Positions 35,901 through 47,988 of a stretch of 64,000 nucleotides of DNA are shown here, piece after piece; positions within the stretch are counted from its first letter, which is position 1; each line of letters begins with the position of its first letter. The notes under the pieces were generated by a model that saw only the letters and a list, made by a program, of their open reading frames with translations, did no database searches and was not told the DNA's origin. The position numbers were made by a program, and so were the translations under genes. Source of the stretch: Yamagishiella unicocca (taxonomy: Eukaryota; Chlorophyta; Chlorophyceae; Chlamydomonadales; Volvocaceae); contig BDSL01000088.1 of the NCBI GenBank assembly GCA_003116995.1, positions 62,001 through 126,000 on the forward strand, in the 5' to 3' direction.

Positions 35901-36906
35901 CCCCCAGCTCCTCCCTTTCTGCTTTGCATTTACCTCCGACATGCCTTCGGCGTTACGGTAATTTCGCCAATCGTAAAACCCCACCGCCCCCGTGGCCCCA
36001 CCCTCTCGCCCTCAGATCATCCGCACTGACCGGCCAGACGCTGTCCCGGGGGGGTCATCGGCTACAGCCGCAGCGGGGCCCGGCGGCGGCCATGACGGGA
36101 GGCGCCAACGGCGCGACGACGATGACGACGAGGGGGCCCGCGGCCACCACCGCAAGCGCCGGAAGCGTGGCTCCAGATCCAGATCAAGATCAAGATCCCG
36201 GACGCGGTCTCGCTCGCCATCGCCCTCAAGGAAGAAGAAGAACAAGGAGAAGCAGAAGGTGGCGGGCCGGGACAGCCGCCGCCGGAGCAGAAGTCGGAGC
36301 CGTGGTGGCGGGAGGCGGAGCAGCCGCGACCGCGATCGTGATCGTGATCGTGAGGCGCGGCACAGGAGCAGGAGCCCAAGTCGGAGTCGGAGCAGGTCCC
36401 AGGGGCGGGCGTCGCGGCGTCGCCAGGAGGCGGGCTCGAACCGGGGTCGCGACCGGGATCGGGAAGGGGAGAGGGAGCGGGGCGGCAAGGACGCGGGCAA
36501 CGAGGACCGGCACCGAGACCGGGAGACGGAGACGGACCGGCGGCGAAGAGGCGGCAGCAGGAGCCGAAGCCGAGAGAAGGTGGACCGGAAGCACCGGCGG
36601 CGGCGGCGGAGACACGCGAGCCGGAGCCGCAGCGAGAGCGGCACTGACAGCCCGACTGGGAGCCGAGGGAAGGCGGCGGCGGCGGCAGCGGCGGCGGCAG
36701 CGCCAGCGGTGTCTTCGCAGCTGCGGAAGCGGGCGGCAGCTGGAGGCGACTCGGCGGCGGCGGGTGGCGCGGCAGGGAGAGGCGAGGCGCCGTCAGCGGC
36801 GGTGTCGGTGGCTGGCGGCCCCGGCTCCGGTGGCGACCCGGTTGGGGCTGGGGACCTGCGCTCCCGGCTGCGGCAGCTGCTGAGCGGCGGCGCTGGCCTG
36901 AGCTGA
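29924..36906 (+). CDS. SFSWAP: SWAP/SFSWAP-type splicing regulator (DRY-EERY, two SURP domains, RS tail)
   Basis: Nuclear regulator of alternative splicing related to suppressor-of-white-apricot. Exons 29924-30290, 30675-30935, 31499-31704, 32028-32099, 32544-35495 and 36016-36906 give 1582 residues with all phases closing. The N terminus carries the DRY-EERY region (SDHDSLYVLGL, RFDARLLLD, DEERYRDLD) and an AFAFNYG motif. SURP1 (about residues 276-332) is spread over three exons: LPDNQRLHR, then ARFVSANGDQVEVLLRVRQ, then NPNFVFLLPGH and PYYRWLVE. SURP2 (about 574-625) has IIDKLVLYVAKNGIGFE, NPAFSFLLPWG and YYRRRLEEAL. Between and after them are long Ala/Gly/Ser low-complexity stretches including poly-Ala and acidic-Ser runs. 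The last exon is an RS domain (SRSRSRSRTRSRS, RDRDRDRD). A possible extra exon at 35630 is not needed, because 35495 to 36016 joins in phase. The frame before 32544 is intron. Length exceeds animal SFSWAP because of low-complexity expansion. Confidence 0.9.
31725..31847. repeat. 18-bp minisatellite, about seven copies, in SWAP intron
   Basis: The unit GGGCAGTTGGGGGCTGGT recurs at 31740, 31758, 31776, 31794, 31812 and 31830, preceded by a shortened copy at 31725. It starts 20 bp after the donor that splits SURP1. The G-runs on the coding strand could affect RNA or DNA structure. Confidence 0.93.
34080..34142. repeat. GCC/GCAGCA trinucleotide tract coding poly-Ala in SWAP
   Basis: An in-frame trinucleotide run encodes an uninterrupted alanine tract of more than a dozen residues between the two recognisable halves of the protein. 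Such tracts commonly vary in length between strains. Confidence 0.7.
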
Positions 36907-38660
36907 GGGAGCTGTGTAGGGAGCGGGGTGCGGTCAGCGCCGCCTTGGTGCTTCTGTGGGTAGCACACTGGTAGGGGTTGTGGGTGGCACGCTGGTGGGT
37001 GCCGGGAGGTGCGGTTGGAGGCTCTTTGCCCGCCTCCTGTCCTGGAAGCTCCTGGAGGTGTGCATCTCGCATGGTTGCGTGGGCAGCACACTGCTGGGCA
37101 CATCCATGAAACCACTGGGCCAGCTGTCCGTCATGTATGCGGCTGCCAAGGTGGTGGTGGGTGCTGAGAGCTTCACCGCGGGATGTCAGTGCCAGCAATG
37201 AAACACATTTTTGTTCCTTGCTCTGGCTCGTCAACTGTTGCGCGGCCTTCAATGTCACCTTGAGAGTTTTTAGTGTGGATGGCGGAACGTTAAACGCTGT
37301 TTTGCCCATCTGTGCCGTACGGAAAAGAAAGAAAACGGAAGGAAACGTAAGAAAACGGAAGGAAACTCTAGATGTACCTCCAATTTTCGATGTTGTCTCG
37401 CTGCGTCCACGACCGTCGCGTTCGTGTTGGTGGTTTGCACGAGCCGCTCAAGCGAGCAACAACGAGCTTCCCTTCAGTGTCCCCCGCATGCCACGGTTCG
37501 TACTACGCTTTGTTCGGCCTCGACAACTTGCCTGCGTATATAAAAGTTACAAATTCTCTGCGCAGTCCTTCCGCACATCAGCAAGAACAATCAGCTTGCT
37601 CGCCCTCGCATTCCCTCTCATCACACAATCCCTCAACCAAGCCGATGCAAGCCGATAACACGATTTTGCGTGATCAGAACGATGATGCGGGGTCAACAAC
37701 ACAGGGTAAAAGGTGGGTTGAGTAGATGGCATGCATACGGTCCAAATCAGAACAAAGAAGGCGCCATAGCATCGGAGTCAGCCGCACTGCCACGTCATCC
37801 ATCAAAAACAGCGCCGGTCAACGCACAAAATGCCAGGAGCGGGGGCGGGACACCTGAGACACGACGAGGCAGCCGCCCGCAAACAAAACAGCCGCACGCA
37901 TCAGTCCAAAAAATGGGCCCATCCCAAACCATCACCTGACCCAGCACTGACCAACCACTTGGCCGACCCTCATAATCCATTAAAGCATAACTCCTATACA
38001 GCAGCAGCAGCATTGCAAGTTGGTGGTCCGGAGACGCTTGCGCCGCCGTCTCAATCTCACGTCCCGTGACCGTACAGCCCCCTTCCTATATAGGCCATCC
38101 GCCCGATCAGCAGATAGACCGTTGCATCCACCAGCGAGGGCCCGACGCGCAACGGCGGCGGGCGACACATCACGTGCAAGGCAGGCGTGAAAGGGGGGAG
38201 GCGCGCGCGGCGGGGCACAGCGCGCACCTAAAACTGGGGGCTCGATCGCCACAATAGTACTCCCCAGGGTGCGACCATCACGTCGCCATCGGGAGGAGCA
38301 ACACAAACGGCGACATAGAAACAGCACAACCCAACGCACCCGGGCAGCGGCGGATAAGGCACAGCCGCACGGACATGGCACAGACAGACGCAACGCACAT
38401 GGCACAGACGCACACTCGTACTTTAGCGAAAACACCACCGAATATGAGGACGAGGACAAACATACAACCCCCCTGGAGGCGAAAGCCAAAACTGGCCCAC
38501 CGTGCAGGCGGCACGATGGACCCGGGTCCGGATGGCCTCGCGCTCCAGGGGAGGGAGCTCTCCCGACGTGCCATTTTTGGTACACCACAGTCGCTTTTTT
38601 TGCAAGCTTGCTCGGAAAATATAAATACACCGTCTACACAATGGTGATGCTGACCTGATC
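36907..38660. other. Intergenic, SWAP 3' side
   Basis: 36.9-37.2 kb probably belongs to the SWAP 3' UTR. A 20-bp duplication (GAAAACGGAAGGAAAC core) lies at 37331-37366. 37.6-38.6 kb is A/C-rich on the plus strand, similar in style to 28.3-28.9 kb, with short frames on both strands and no known domain. I saw no TGTAA signal close after the SWAP stop. Confidence 0.35.
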
Positions 38661-41600
38661 ATCACGCGAAAATGCCCGAGCTCCCCGCATGGGAGTGCAG
38701 AGTCCGCTAGGGGAATAGCGGGACTTCTGTGTTTGCGCCTATGTTCACTATTTGAGGGCGCACACCGAGAAACACTTGTGACAGTGCCGAAGGCTACCGC
38801 CGGGACGGATAAGAGCGTACCATGCCATGGGCGGGTGCCAACGGGCCGCGGCACTGGCAACCAACGAGCGGACGCGCTTCCGCCCGCAGCCAGCTGCCAC
38901 ATGTTTCGCCGGCGAGCGAAAGTGCATTAGTACAGGGGCTTAAGATTACCACGAGCGGCTTTTTTTATTTTTTCTGGGCTTAAGAAGCATCCAGCTTTAA
39001 CATTTTTTACCGCACTGCAAAGTACTGTGCGCGACAGTTGAACGGAAGCAGATGCCGAGGTTCTTGCTGTGGCTGTGCCTGCGGCTGCGAGCTGCGCTCC
39101 GCGACCTCCTCCACTAAGCTGCGCATGTCAGGTGAGCCCAGTAGCAGGCGATAGTCGCCGGTACACCGAAGGAAGGACTGCTGCGAGTCTAGCTCTCGCA
39201 ACGCCTGAAGGTTCGAGTGCGAAGCGTTAAAAGCACAGGCGCTCCACGTCGAATCATGCTGCATTGGATTGGCCGCCCCGCCGTAACAGCCGCTGCGTAC
39301 AGGCGGTGATACCCCAAGATAGGTATTGGGAACGTCCAGTGGCTGCCCCTGCAAGTTGATGGAAAGTGTAGGGCTGGAGGTTTGCGCAAAAACGATAAGC
39401 AGGGAATTGACGACGACGCCACTCTCGACGCAGCGGGCAGTAAGCAGCCTTCAGTTGTTGGTAGTATTCGAAACAAAATCTGGCGATTCTCTTGTTTTCG
39501 GCAGATACAGGGTCGCTTTGCGGCCGATCCCTCATCGAGGGTTCCAGGGAAAACAACCCTGACCAAGCGCACCTGCAAGATGAGCTCTAGTTCTCCAAGC
39601 TGCTCTCCTCCGGTGGCCATAGCTTGCAAGCTGCAAAATGGCGGTGCGGAATGGTGCAAGTTGAGCGAAGAAGATACGCAACGATGCAGGACTCGAAGTC
39701 ACAGCAGTGATAAAACGCACCTGGACGTCAATCTTGAACGTTGACATTGCTCCGATTGCGAAGGCTCAAGGCGGCACTTGCGCGCGCGCGGACAGACAAG
39801 CTTCTGTGCGGCAAAAAGCCCAAGAAATTAGCGCGGAGGGGGGGGGTCAACTCTCATCACAGCCGAAGCGATTGCCAATGCCAAATGCTTTACACATTCT
39901 GCACCTGCTGTGAAAGGTCTCGCGAAGGCGCCATAGCTGCAGCCTCCATACAGACCGACAGCGCAAGGACACAAACGGTGGACCGAAGGGAATGTCGAGG
40001 CAACGCAGCAGGAAAGAATACAAATATGACCTCTATAGGAGTTACTATGTCGGGAAGTGCTGGAAGTGCACTGCAAATTGTGTCTCTTGTGTAAGGCCCC
40101 CCCCCTCGCCTAGAAACCACGTGCACGGCTTTCAAACGTATTCCGCCGCCACTGGTGCGCATAACCTTGCATATGAGTTACCGCCTCTCTCATTATATTT
40201 GCGCTTATAATATAACCTGCAGAAGGACACGACCGCCGCCGCCGCCGGCAAATGTAACTATAGAGAGCAGTGTGTGAGGTTACGGGCCTCTCCTCAGAAG
40301 TGGTTACGATAGATTGTCCCAGTATTCGGATACGGTCTTGCTCCGCTGCTGTCTGTAGCTACGCGTCCCAACCGTCGCGGATCGCTTTGGCAGGGCCACT
40401 CAGCTACGTGCGCTTTCGTTGTTTGTAGCGTTCCATCAATTCACCTTACTCCTAGCAGCTCTGCCTGCCATGCTGGCTCAGGTCTCCTTTCTAGCCTCAA
40501 CTTAGTGAACCTACTCTCACCTTCGCGATGTGCGACGGTTGTAGGTCGGGATTCCAGGGGCATTACGCCTATCGCTGGATCCTAGCCCTTTGCGTTGTGC
40601 TCCCCCTCTGTGTCGTGAGGCCAGCTTTCGCTGCTCCTCGGCAGTGACAAGTCCTGAACCGACTGGGCCCCCAGCCATTGTGCCACACTCACAGCGAGTG
40701 GAAGCCCGACTGGACCCCCCTGACCTCCCCGTCGCCTACCTGCGCTTATACGAACAACGAACCCATACCATATTATGATCGCTGTGGACATGCGGTGGCG
40801 TCTGCTGCGAGTTATTGTGCCGGTCGTGCCATCGTGCCTTCAGGCCACGGGCACCTTGGCACCAGAGTCAAACAATCCGGAACATTGCTCCCATACCCGC
40901 CCACCGGCTCAGACGTGCTCAGACTCAATACCGATTGCGCCCCAGCGAGGGCCCTCATAACCAATCCCTCCAGCCACCGCCCAAACCACACGGTTTTAGT
41001 TTGACGTTGGATGTCATTTCCGCGGCGCCTCTTGAGCCCGTACAGCATGCTGGCCGCCGCCATGACGGGCTTGGGCTAGTGTCAAAGCCTACCCACCCAC
41101 GGGTGAAGTGCCGCCGACCCACGGGTCTCCTCTCATTTCCGACGGTTGGGGAGATTCTGATGGCCAGAGTTTGATTCCCTCGTTGCAGGGTGCCTCATTT
41201 GTGTGTACAGCATCATGCCATTTTGCTTTCCGTTTCGGCATCGTCGCCCGTTCCTTTTCGCTTGCTCCGTTTCACCGACAACTTGTACTCATATTCATAC
41301 TGCGGAAACTCGCACCACGTGACCCCTTAGGGGGCGCGCGAGCGTCGGTGCATGGGGCCAGATGGGAGCTGCTTGCTGTTGCCGGTCGTCTAGATGGGAG
41401 TTCAGGAGGATGGAATGGCGGTGTCGTCTGGTACGTGGAGGAGGAGCTCCCGCATCGCCCGGGAACTTTCGGCACCGGTCGGATCCCATCCAGCTCGCAG
41501 CAATCTGGTTCACACCTTCGCTCGCCGCGGCCATACTGGCTCGTCACGGTGGCTTTGCAGAGTGCCTGCGCTGAGTATCCTGTGGCTGTCCAGCTAGCCT

Positions 41601-43420
41601 GGTGGTCACCCACGCCCTTCGTTGCGAAGTATCAACTTCGCCAATGATGGCCTCTCAGCGGCGGCTTCGGTCGTCGCTCTACCTGATCAGTCCTGCGGGC
41701 TGTATCCTACTTTGTGGTCTTCTTTCAGCATTTCTCTGGACTCTGGTAGCTTTCGCCGATACAGCTTCGTCGGCTCTGGTGTCTCTCGCGCATGCCGCAG
41801 CCGGTGCCAGTACGCAGCCTACGCAAGTCCTGCAAAGCTACCTGGCGTTGCATACTGAAGTGGTTTCCGTATTGCAGGCGAAGGTTGCGCCACGGCTCAG
41901 CCATTCGGGCGTGTTGCCGGTCTGCCTTTTTCTAGAGACTGCTGTTGGTGTTGACCTCAACTGGTTGATGGTATTAAGTACCATTGTTTCTTCCCGTCTC
42001 GCTATGGGCATCGGCCCGTTTCGGGTGTGGGACGTTTTCGGGATCTTGGGGGGGGAGTTATCCGATTGTGTTGCCGAGGCGTGCTGCTGTCTCTCCATTC
42101 GGGGGTCTGCTTGGGATGCATGTGGCCATGTGCAGGGGAGCCATCAGCGCAACCTCCCCCTGTGTATTGGTGCTTGCTGTTTCCTCTGGGCTCTCGGTTG
42201 TGAGGCTCTGGGTGGTTTGTCTTTCGGAACCGTCGGTTTTCTCAGCTTTCCTTGTCTTTTTCAGTGTCAGGCGATGCGCCCGATGGCTCTACCTTTTCAG
42301 GTCTGGAGCCCACTGTAACGATTACAACAACTTGTACGCCGGGTCGGGCTACGGCTCGAATGGCTGGGTGGCGAAGTGACAAACCCAAAACGTTACACGT
42401 TCGTGCGGTCCGGCATGTCCCGGCAGTGCCGCTAAGTTCTGCTTCAAGCCATCGCGTCCAGACGTCAATACCGGGTAAGCTCGTCTTATGTATAACCAAA
42501 CCATGTACGGAAACAAGTTCTTGGGATCCACCCCACCGTCACTACACCAAGCTACAGCTACAGCCCTCCGAGACCCAATAGGGTACACGGAGCTAATGAA
42601 GTCCAATCAAATCAATAGGACGCTTCCCTCAGCGTCCGCCTCCCTAAGACCCGTTGGTTGCCTCGCCCTCATTGCAGAAGGTCCCTGAGGCGGCCCGCAC
42701 TCAGCTGGCCTCTCAACATCTAGAACGAATCCACCGCAAGCACTACTAGCCAAAAAAGAATCCCTCCAGTCAGCCTCCAATCCTCCGTTGGGTGACCGTG
42801 ACCACCGCGTCACCAAGCGGCGCACCCGCGCATGCAGACAACCTAGTGCTTTCACACAACCACGTCCGCACCCACGCCCTCCCAGCCTTTTTATTCCTCT
42901 GCCGGCCCTGGGCCTTGCGCCTTCCTCGCTTCCGCCAGGACACCCTCCTTCGGCACAACCTGCCAGCCAACCTGCTCATCACTAGGCGCTGCATCCTGCT
43001 AGGACTGCGGCTCGCCGGGCAACTCAAACACATGTACAGTCCGCTGCCCCGGCTGACAGGCCGCCGCCACCCACCCCACACTATCCGCCATAATCAACCC
43101 AGCACCTAATCCACCCGGGCGGACCCCAGCCAGGCAATGAGCCCAGAGAGGCAGCATGGTGTCGCTGCTGCACCCTAGGGGTATTCCAACACAGCCCGCC
43201 ATCCTACAGCTCCAGTCGTGGTGGTGGTGGTGGTGGTGGTTAGGTCGCGAAAGGTCAGCCAGCATGCACACACGCGAAGGTAATAGACCCCAGCGCGGCA
43301 CACACTCTTCGATCCGGCCCTGGGGCCACCGCGTCCGCGCAAGAAACGGCTCCTTGGGCTGCCCCAGGTCAAACCACCACCACCTGAACACTAAACCACT
43401 TTCCAAGAGCTGCATCTCCA

Positions 43421-43452
<32 letters not shown>

Positions 43453-43512
43453 GGCTCAAGCATCAAGGTGTGGATCCGGAACCCAGCGCATACGACAACC
43501 GCAGGCCCTTGC
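38661..43512. other. Intergenic, no recognised gene
   Basis: Minus-strand frames at 39.0-39.75 kb and a plus-strand frame at 41602-42318 (238 codons, with Leu/Ala/Ser-rich hydrophobic stretches) were inspected. None shows a domain, signal peptide with plausible continuation, or consistent splice chain. A (GTG)n run lies at about 43218-43240 and a (CTG)10 run at 43421-43450. The region just before 43513 includes the 3' UTR of pherophorin 2. Confidence 0.4.
43421..43450. repeat. CTG trinucleotide microsatellite
   Basis: About ten uninterrupted GCT/CTG units, 60-90 bp beyond the stop codon of pherophorin 2 (that gene is on the minus strand, so the run is CAG in its 3' UTR). Confidence 0.9.
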
Positions 43513-45210
43513 TTAGGCGGAAACCGTGCTCAGCGGGCAGCAGTTGGCGGACCCCATGCCAGGCTTGTTGAATAGGGCGACGGTGCATGACCCATCGTGG
43601 AAGGAGCACAGCTTCTTCAGCGAGTTGCAGCGGCTGTGCAGGAACAGGCACACCTCCGTCCCAGCGACCTTGGAGACCGGCTTGTCGATATTGACGATCT
43701 TGATGACGGGATAGGGCGAGGTCTGGAAGAAGCGGACGCGTTGGATGCCGTCGACGGTGGTGTAGGCTAGAGAGTCAGAGCAGGTGCCGTCAACCTCTAG
43801 CTCCATCTTGTAGAGCTGGAACTCGCAGCATTTAGAGCGCGTGTTCTCGCACACGTCCTTCAGGGAGACGTTGAAGCAAATGCGCGTCAGACCGTTGACA
43901 ACGGTTACGTTGTTAGAGGCGGTTGTGAAGAGACGCGAGCCAGAGGATCTCGATTGGCACTGGCAGTAGGGGAAGTCGGAGCGAGGCGGGGGCGGCTGGC
44001 GGGTGATGGGCTTGTCGCCGGGAGGAGGAGGCGGGCTCGCGCGTACCGGCGAGGGCGAAACTACAGGAGGAGGCAACGGCGAGGGCGCAGGCGAGGGCGG
44101 GGGAGACGGCGACGGAGGAGACGGGTAGAGCGGGGGAGGGGGAGTCGGGGGAGGAGGCGGGGGAGGCGGGACGGGGCTGGGCGGGGGCGGGGTCGGCGGT
44201 GAGGGGCTCGGCGGCGGCGAGGGCTGGGGAGGCGGCGGCGCGCTGCCCATGATGCTGACAGCGCAGCAGTCCCTCTGCTGGTTGAAGAGCGCGTATTTGC
44301 ACAGCCCCGAGCCCTGAGTGCATAGCTGCGCCAGGCTGGGGCAGGCTGACGTGGCGCCGACGAAGAGGCAGATCTCGGTGCCGGGGGCGGTGGTGGGCGA
44401 GGTGTCCAGATTGGTGATTCGGAGCACATTGAGCTTCGTGTTGAACTCGTACGAAGACTGTTTGTTGTTGACGGTTACCTTCCGCATCGAGTCCTTGCAG
44501 CCGGGAACTGCAGCCGTGAGGGCGGTGGGAGGGCAGGGGGAAATCGGTTAAGGGTTTTCGTCGTGGAAGGGATGCAGAGGTCTCGGAGCCCCATCGCTAA
44601 CGGGACGGGGGACAAGAAACACTCGCGCACGTGCATTCTGTGAGCGCCGAAAATGCACAGACAGACACACGAGGGGGCTTCCTAACAAAGACCCAGGGTC
44701 AAGTCACGTCATGCCGCGGCCCAGCTGGGAACGAACACCCACATCGGTGAGGCTAGGGGCATGGCATGCAGCGTGGCAAACATCCCTACCGCGCGCCAGT
44801 GTACGGCACTCACCGACTTCGAACTCGACTTTGAACACGCCCTGGGTGCCGTCGCAGCACTTCTGGGCGGGGTCGCAACCGCCCACATCATCGACACGGA
44901 AGCAGTACCGCTTCAGGCCAAGCTCCGTGCCAGAGGTAGCTGAGTCAAACGCCAGACGGAAAGGAGACTTGCGGGGGTTGCGTTCGCAGTTGCAGAGCGG
45001 CGGGAAGACGAGCTTCCGGGGCGGTGGCGGCGGCGGTGGGGGTGGCATGAGCGCCTTGTACTTGTCCTTCTTCAGCAGGACGCGGGCGCCCCGGAGGCCG
45101 AAGAAGTCATCGGAAGCGCTGGCAGATGCGGTGCACACTAAGCCCGCGGCGAGCAACGTGAGGGCCGCACCCGCCAGGAGTGCGCGGGATGACATTCTGA
45201 AAGCGGACAT
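43513..45210 (-). CDS. Pherophorin with long Pro/Ser-rich spacer
   Basis: Extracellular-matrix glycoprotein of the pherophorin family. On the minus strand the exons are 45210-44814 and 44507-43513, joined in phase 1 (donor GTGAGT, acceptor CTGCAG), giving 463 residues. The signal peptide core is LLAGAALTLLAAGLVCTASASA. A poly-Pro stretch ([10 protein letters not shown]) lies before domain 1 (about 62-221), which has LCNCERNP, YCFRV, KCCDGTQG, YEFNTKLNVLRITNL and GTEICLFV. The spacer (about 223-310) is almost entirely Pro and Ser with occasional Thr/Val/Ala, the site expected to be hydroxylated and arabinosylated into a rod. Domain 2 (about 311-463) has FPYCQCQSRS, ICFNVS, KCCEFQLYKMELE, YPVIKIVNI and GTEVCLFL. 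ATG 45210 is the first ATG; ATG 45195 is an alternative. The first-intron position is the same as in the pherophorin at 23417, supporting common origin. Confidence 0.94.
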
Positions 45211-45310
45211 TGCCAAAGCCCGGCAAGGAGCGCGCAGGCTGTTGGAACGACGTCAATAAGCTTTGGACAAACTGCGGGGCGGGTTGAGATGCGAGGGGGT
45301 GTTTAGTCGA

Positions 45311-45472
45311 GGCAGAGGAAGGCAGAGCAGTTTAGAGAGCTTGTCGGCGATGCGTGCGACGGTTGCAACCGTGTGCATTCCCAGTGACCGAGGTGCCGCA
45401 GAATTAAGTCAGCTTGGATAATTACTTGTGTGCGTGAAATGTGAGTGCGTGGCAGAGGAAGGCAGAGCAGTT
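45311..45472. promoter_or_regulatory. 22-bp direct repeat pair upstream of pherophorin 2
   Basis: GGCAGAGGAAGGCAGAGCAG plus TT occurs at 45311-45332 and identically at 45451-45472, about 100 and 240 bp upstream of the minus-strand ATG. Paired identical elements in a promoter region suggest a cis-regulatory site, but this is inference only. Confidence 0.35.
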
Positions 45473-47790
45473 ACATTGGGCGCAACGCCCAACGCACCGA
45501 GCACTGCTGAAGTATATTGGCGGGTCGCGAGCGCCAATCAAACTTGGGAAAGACAGTGATTAGCACAACTAGAAGCAGATCGGAACGTAGGACCTATTAA
45601 ATAAGTTTACGCGTGCCAATGGGAGAGGCAGCGCGCTGGTCGTCTACGATGTGCACCGGCCTGATGTTCCTATAGAGACAGCGCCAAGGTGTGTGGTGCT
45701 GCTCAGGCGCGGGTCCGAGTCTGAAATGGAAAGAGGAGTGGGAAACGCGACCTTTGGAGTGGAGCACCGTGGGGTTGGCCTCTTAATAGGCAACTCAGTA
45801 ACGGCAGGATCCCAGTAGCGTCCCGTACATCCGCCCGACCCAGTTGCGACCACAAGGTGGGCTCTGCAAGCCTCTATTGTAACTTTCATCGGACATTTTT
45901 GTAGGAGTTACCGTCACGAACTTGCGAAACATGGGTGCATGGCTGTAGGTGGTTGCCGGTTGCCGTCGGAACCGGCGAGGCACGCTGTTCGTGCCTGCCG
46001 GCAATGCCTCGCAACGACCTTAAAGAATGAGGCGATATTTGCTTTAGCACAGAGATTTTCCGACTGCATAATCAAATTGCTTTCACTTGGGCAGGAAGTT
46101 GGCAACCGTGCTTCATTTGCGAACAACTTGTTGTATTCTCTGTGTAGCATATGTGGAATTCAACAACAGTGACGCTGCTTGGGGCGCCATAGTTCCGAAT
46201 GGCAATCCCTACTCCACAATTCATACCGGTAGTCCATTGCCCAGGGAATTTACAGCTCATAGCTTTTCTACACACGTCACTGGTTATGTGCGACAATGTG
46301 CACGCGACCCGGCCCCTCAACCAAGGCCAAGATGGCCGGCGGGACTGAATCCCTGCGTGGCGTCTGATACTGCCAGTCCACGTCAACTTATACACCACCG
46401 ACACAGCCAAACAAGGCACCCGTTTAGCCAGCAAACGCTGCCGAATTAGCTAACAGCCAGCACCCGTCTCACGGGAGGGCGCACGATTAGGGGGGGGATC
46501 CAAAAGCTTTCCCGGCCGTCGCACCGACATTAGCAAGCAAACAAACCCACCCCAGTCTCCGGGAGCGCCCCAGGTCGTGTTTCGGGTGTGGGCCTACTAC
46601 TGGTCCCTGGGCAGCAGCAAGCTGATCACCGGATCCTGACTTCTCCAGGGGGAGGGTGACAAAGTGAGGTGCAAGCCTCCATCGACGTGGTTTCAGGTTG
46701 TCTGACGCCACCCCAACCTTACACGGGTCCTCCAAATCTTCCCTTACGAGGTTTCACTTTCATAGTTCCCTCCGCATACGTCGTGTATATGGGCTTCCTT
46801 GGCCTCCACACCATGCGGCCCGCGCGCACTGCGGTCCCGCTTGCAAGGGGCGGCGCGGCGCGTTAGCACGAGGGCGGGTCGGGGCACTCAACAGGGCCCC
46901 CTGTGTGCCGAAAACCAGCCGCGAATGGATGTACGACTGTGTGTGATGTCGTGCGGGTTACCGCAATCGCCCAGACCGCCAAAGCGGGATGTTCGGATGA
47001 AGTGCGAACGGGGCAAGGGGCAAGGGGGAGGCACCCCGCGCTGCAGGCTGCAGACGGAAGGTGCGGTGGGTGCGGAAACAGCTCAGACTCCAACCCAGCT
47101 TTGACAGGCACACATAGCCCCGCAGTTAACCAATACAGTAAACCAACACAGTAAACCAATACACCCCGGCTGCCACCTGCGAGCGGTACCTACGGTGAAG
47201 CGCACTGTCCGCACCGCTGCCCAGCTGGTTATTTTTCCGGTCGTGCGGAGTTTTGCGGCTCAGCGTGGGAAGTTAACGCACCAACACCGCATCGCACCGC
47301 ACCGCACTGGATGCCATCACTCCGATCACCAGCTCGGCAGGTGGGTGTCGTTCGTCCAGGTGGCTTCTGACGGTTCAGCGCCGTCTGCTGTGTTCGCACA
47401 CCACACCACACCACACCATAGTGCGCCGCAGCGCCGCAGGCATCTGGGACTTAGTCCCCTCTGGGGTAAGAGTTGACTGCGCAGAGCTCCCCGAGGGGTG
47501 AGGCGTGAAGGTACGCAGGGAGGGCTGCAACAGCCCGCAAACCGGTGATCGATTCCCGCAACCAGCAGCCGTTGCCGCAGCTATTGCCGTTGCTGGTTCC
47601 GCTTGTCGCCTTCCTGCCGCTGCTCGCTGCTTCTTGGTTCCCGGAATTCAAACGTCCTCCCACTCCACGTCAGCGTCCCCGGCATCCAAGCCACCACCGC
47701 CCGGACCTCCACCGAAGGCCGCCGCGGGCTCCGACTCTATGAGGGCAGGGGACCAGACGGGAACCACGGCGGGCGGGCGAGAAGACCCGG

Positions 47791-47795
47791 TTACA
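47791..47795 (-). terminator. Candidate TGTAA poly(A) signal of TFIIE-alpha
   Basis: TTACA on the plus strand reads TGTAA on the gene strand, about 195 nt after the proposed stop codon. Confidence 0.4.
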
Positions 47796-47988
47796 CGACA
47801 TTGGAAACGGAGGGCAGGGCGGGGGGGCCGGAGACCAGTGGGGTGCCACGGAGCGTTGGCGCAGCATGCGAAACACGGCCGGGGAGGGGCGCGAATGGGC
47901 GGCGGGTACTGCGTCGGCCAGCTAGAAGAAGGGTGCCGTACATCGTACGGCAGGCATTGTCACAGAAGAGGCAGGAGGGCGGGGTCGG

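Larger units (their letters stand above)
45211..47988. other. Intergenic between pherophorin 2 and TFIIE-alpha
   Basis: The left part is the presumed promoter of pherophorin 2. From 45.6 to 47.5 kb there are only short frames on both strands with no recognisable product. The 3' UTR of the TFIIE gene probably runs from 47988 to about 47790. Confidence 0.4.

Noticed and set aside
36012..37309. Long minus-strand frames opposite the SWAP RS domain
   Set aside because: Arg/Ser codons on the plus strand read as open low-complexity frames on the minus strand. No independent evidence.
41602..42318. 238-codon plus-strand frame with hydrophobic stretches
   Set aside because: No recognisable domain, no consistent signal peptide or splice chain, and no supporting neighbour. 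Left unannotated.
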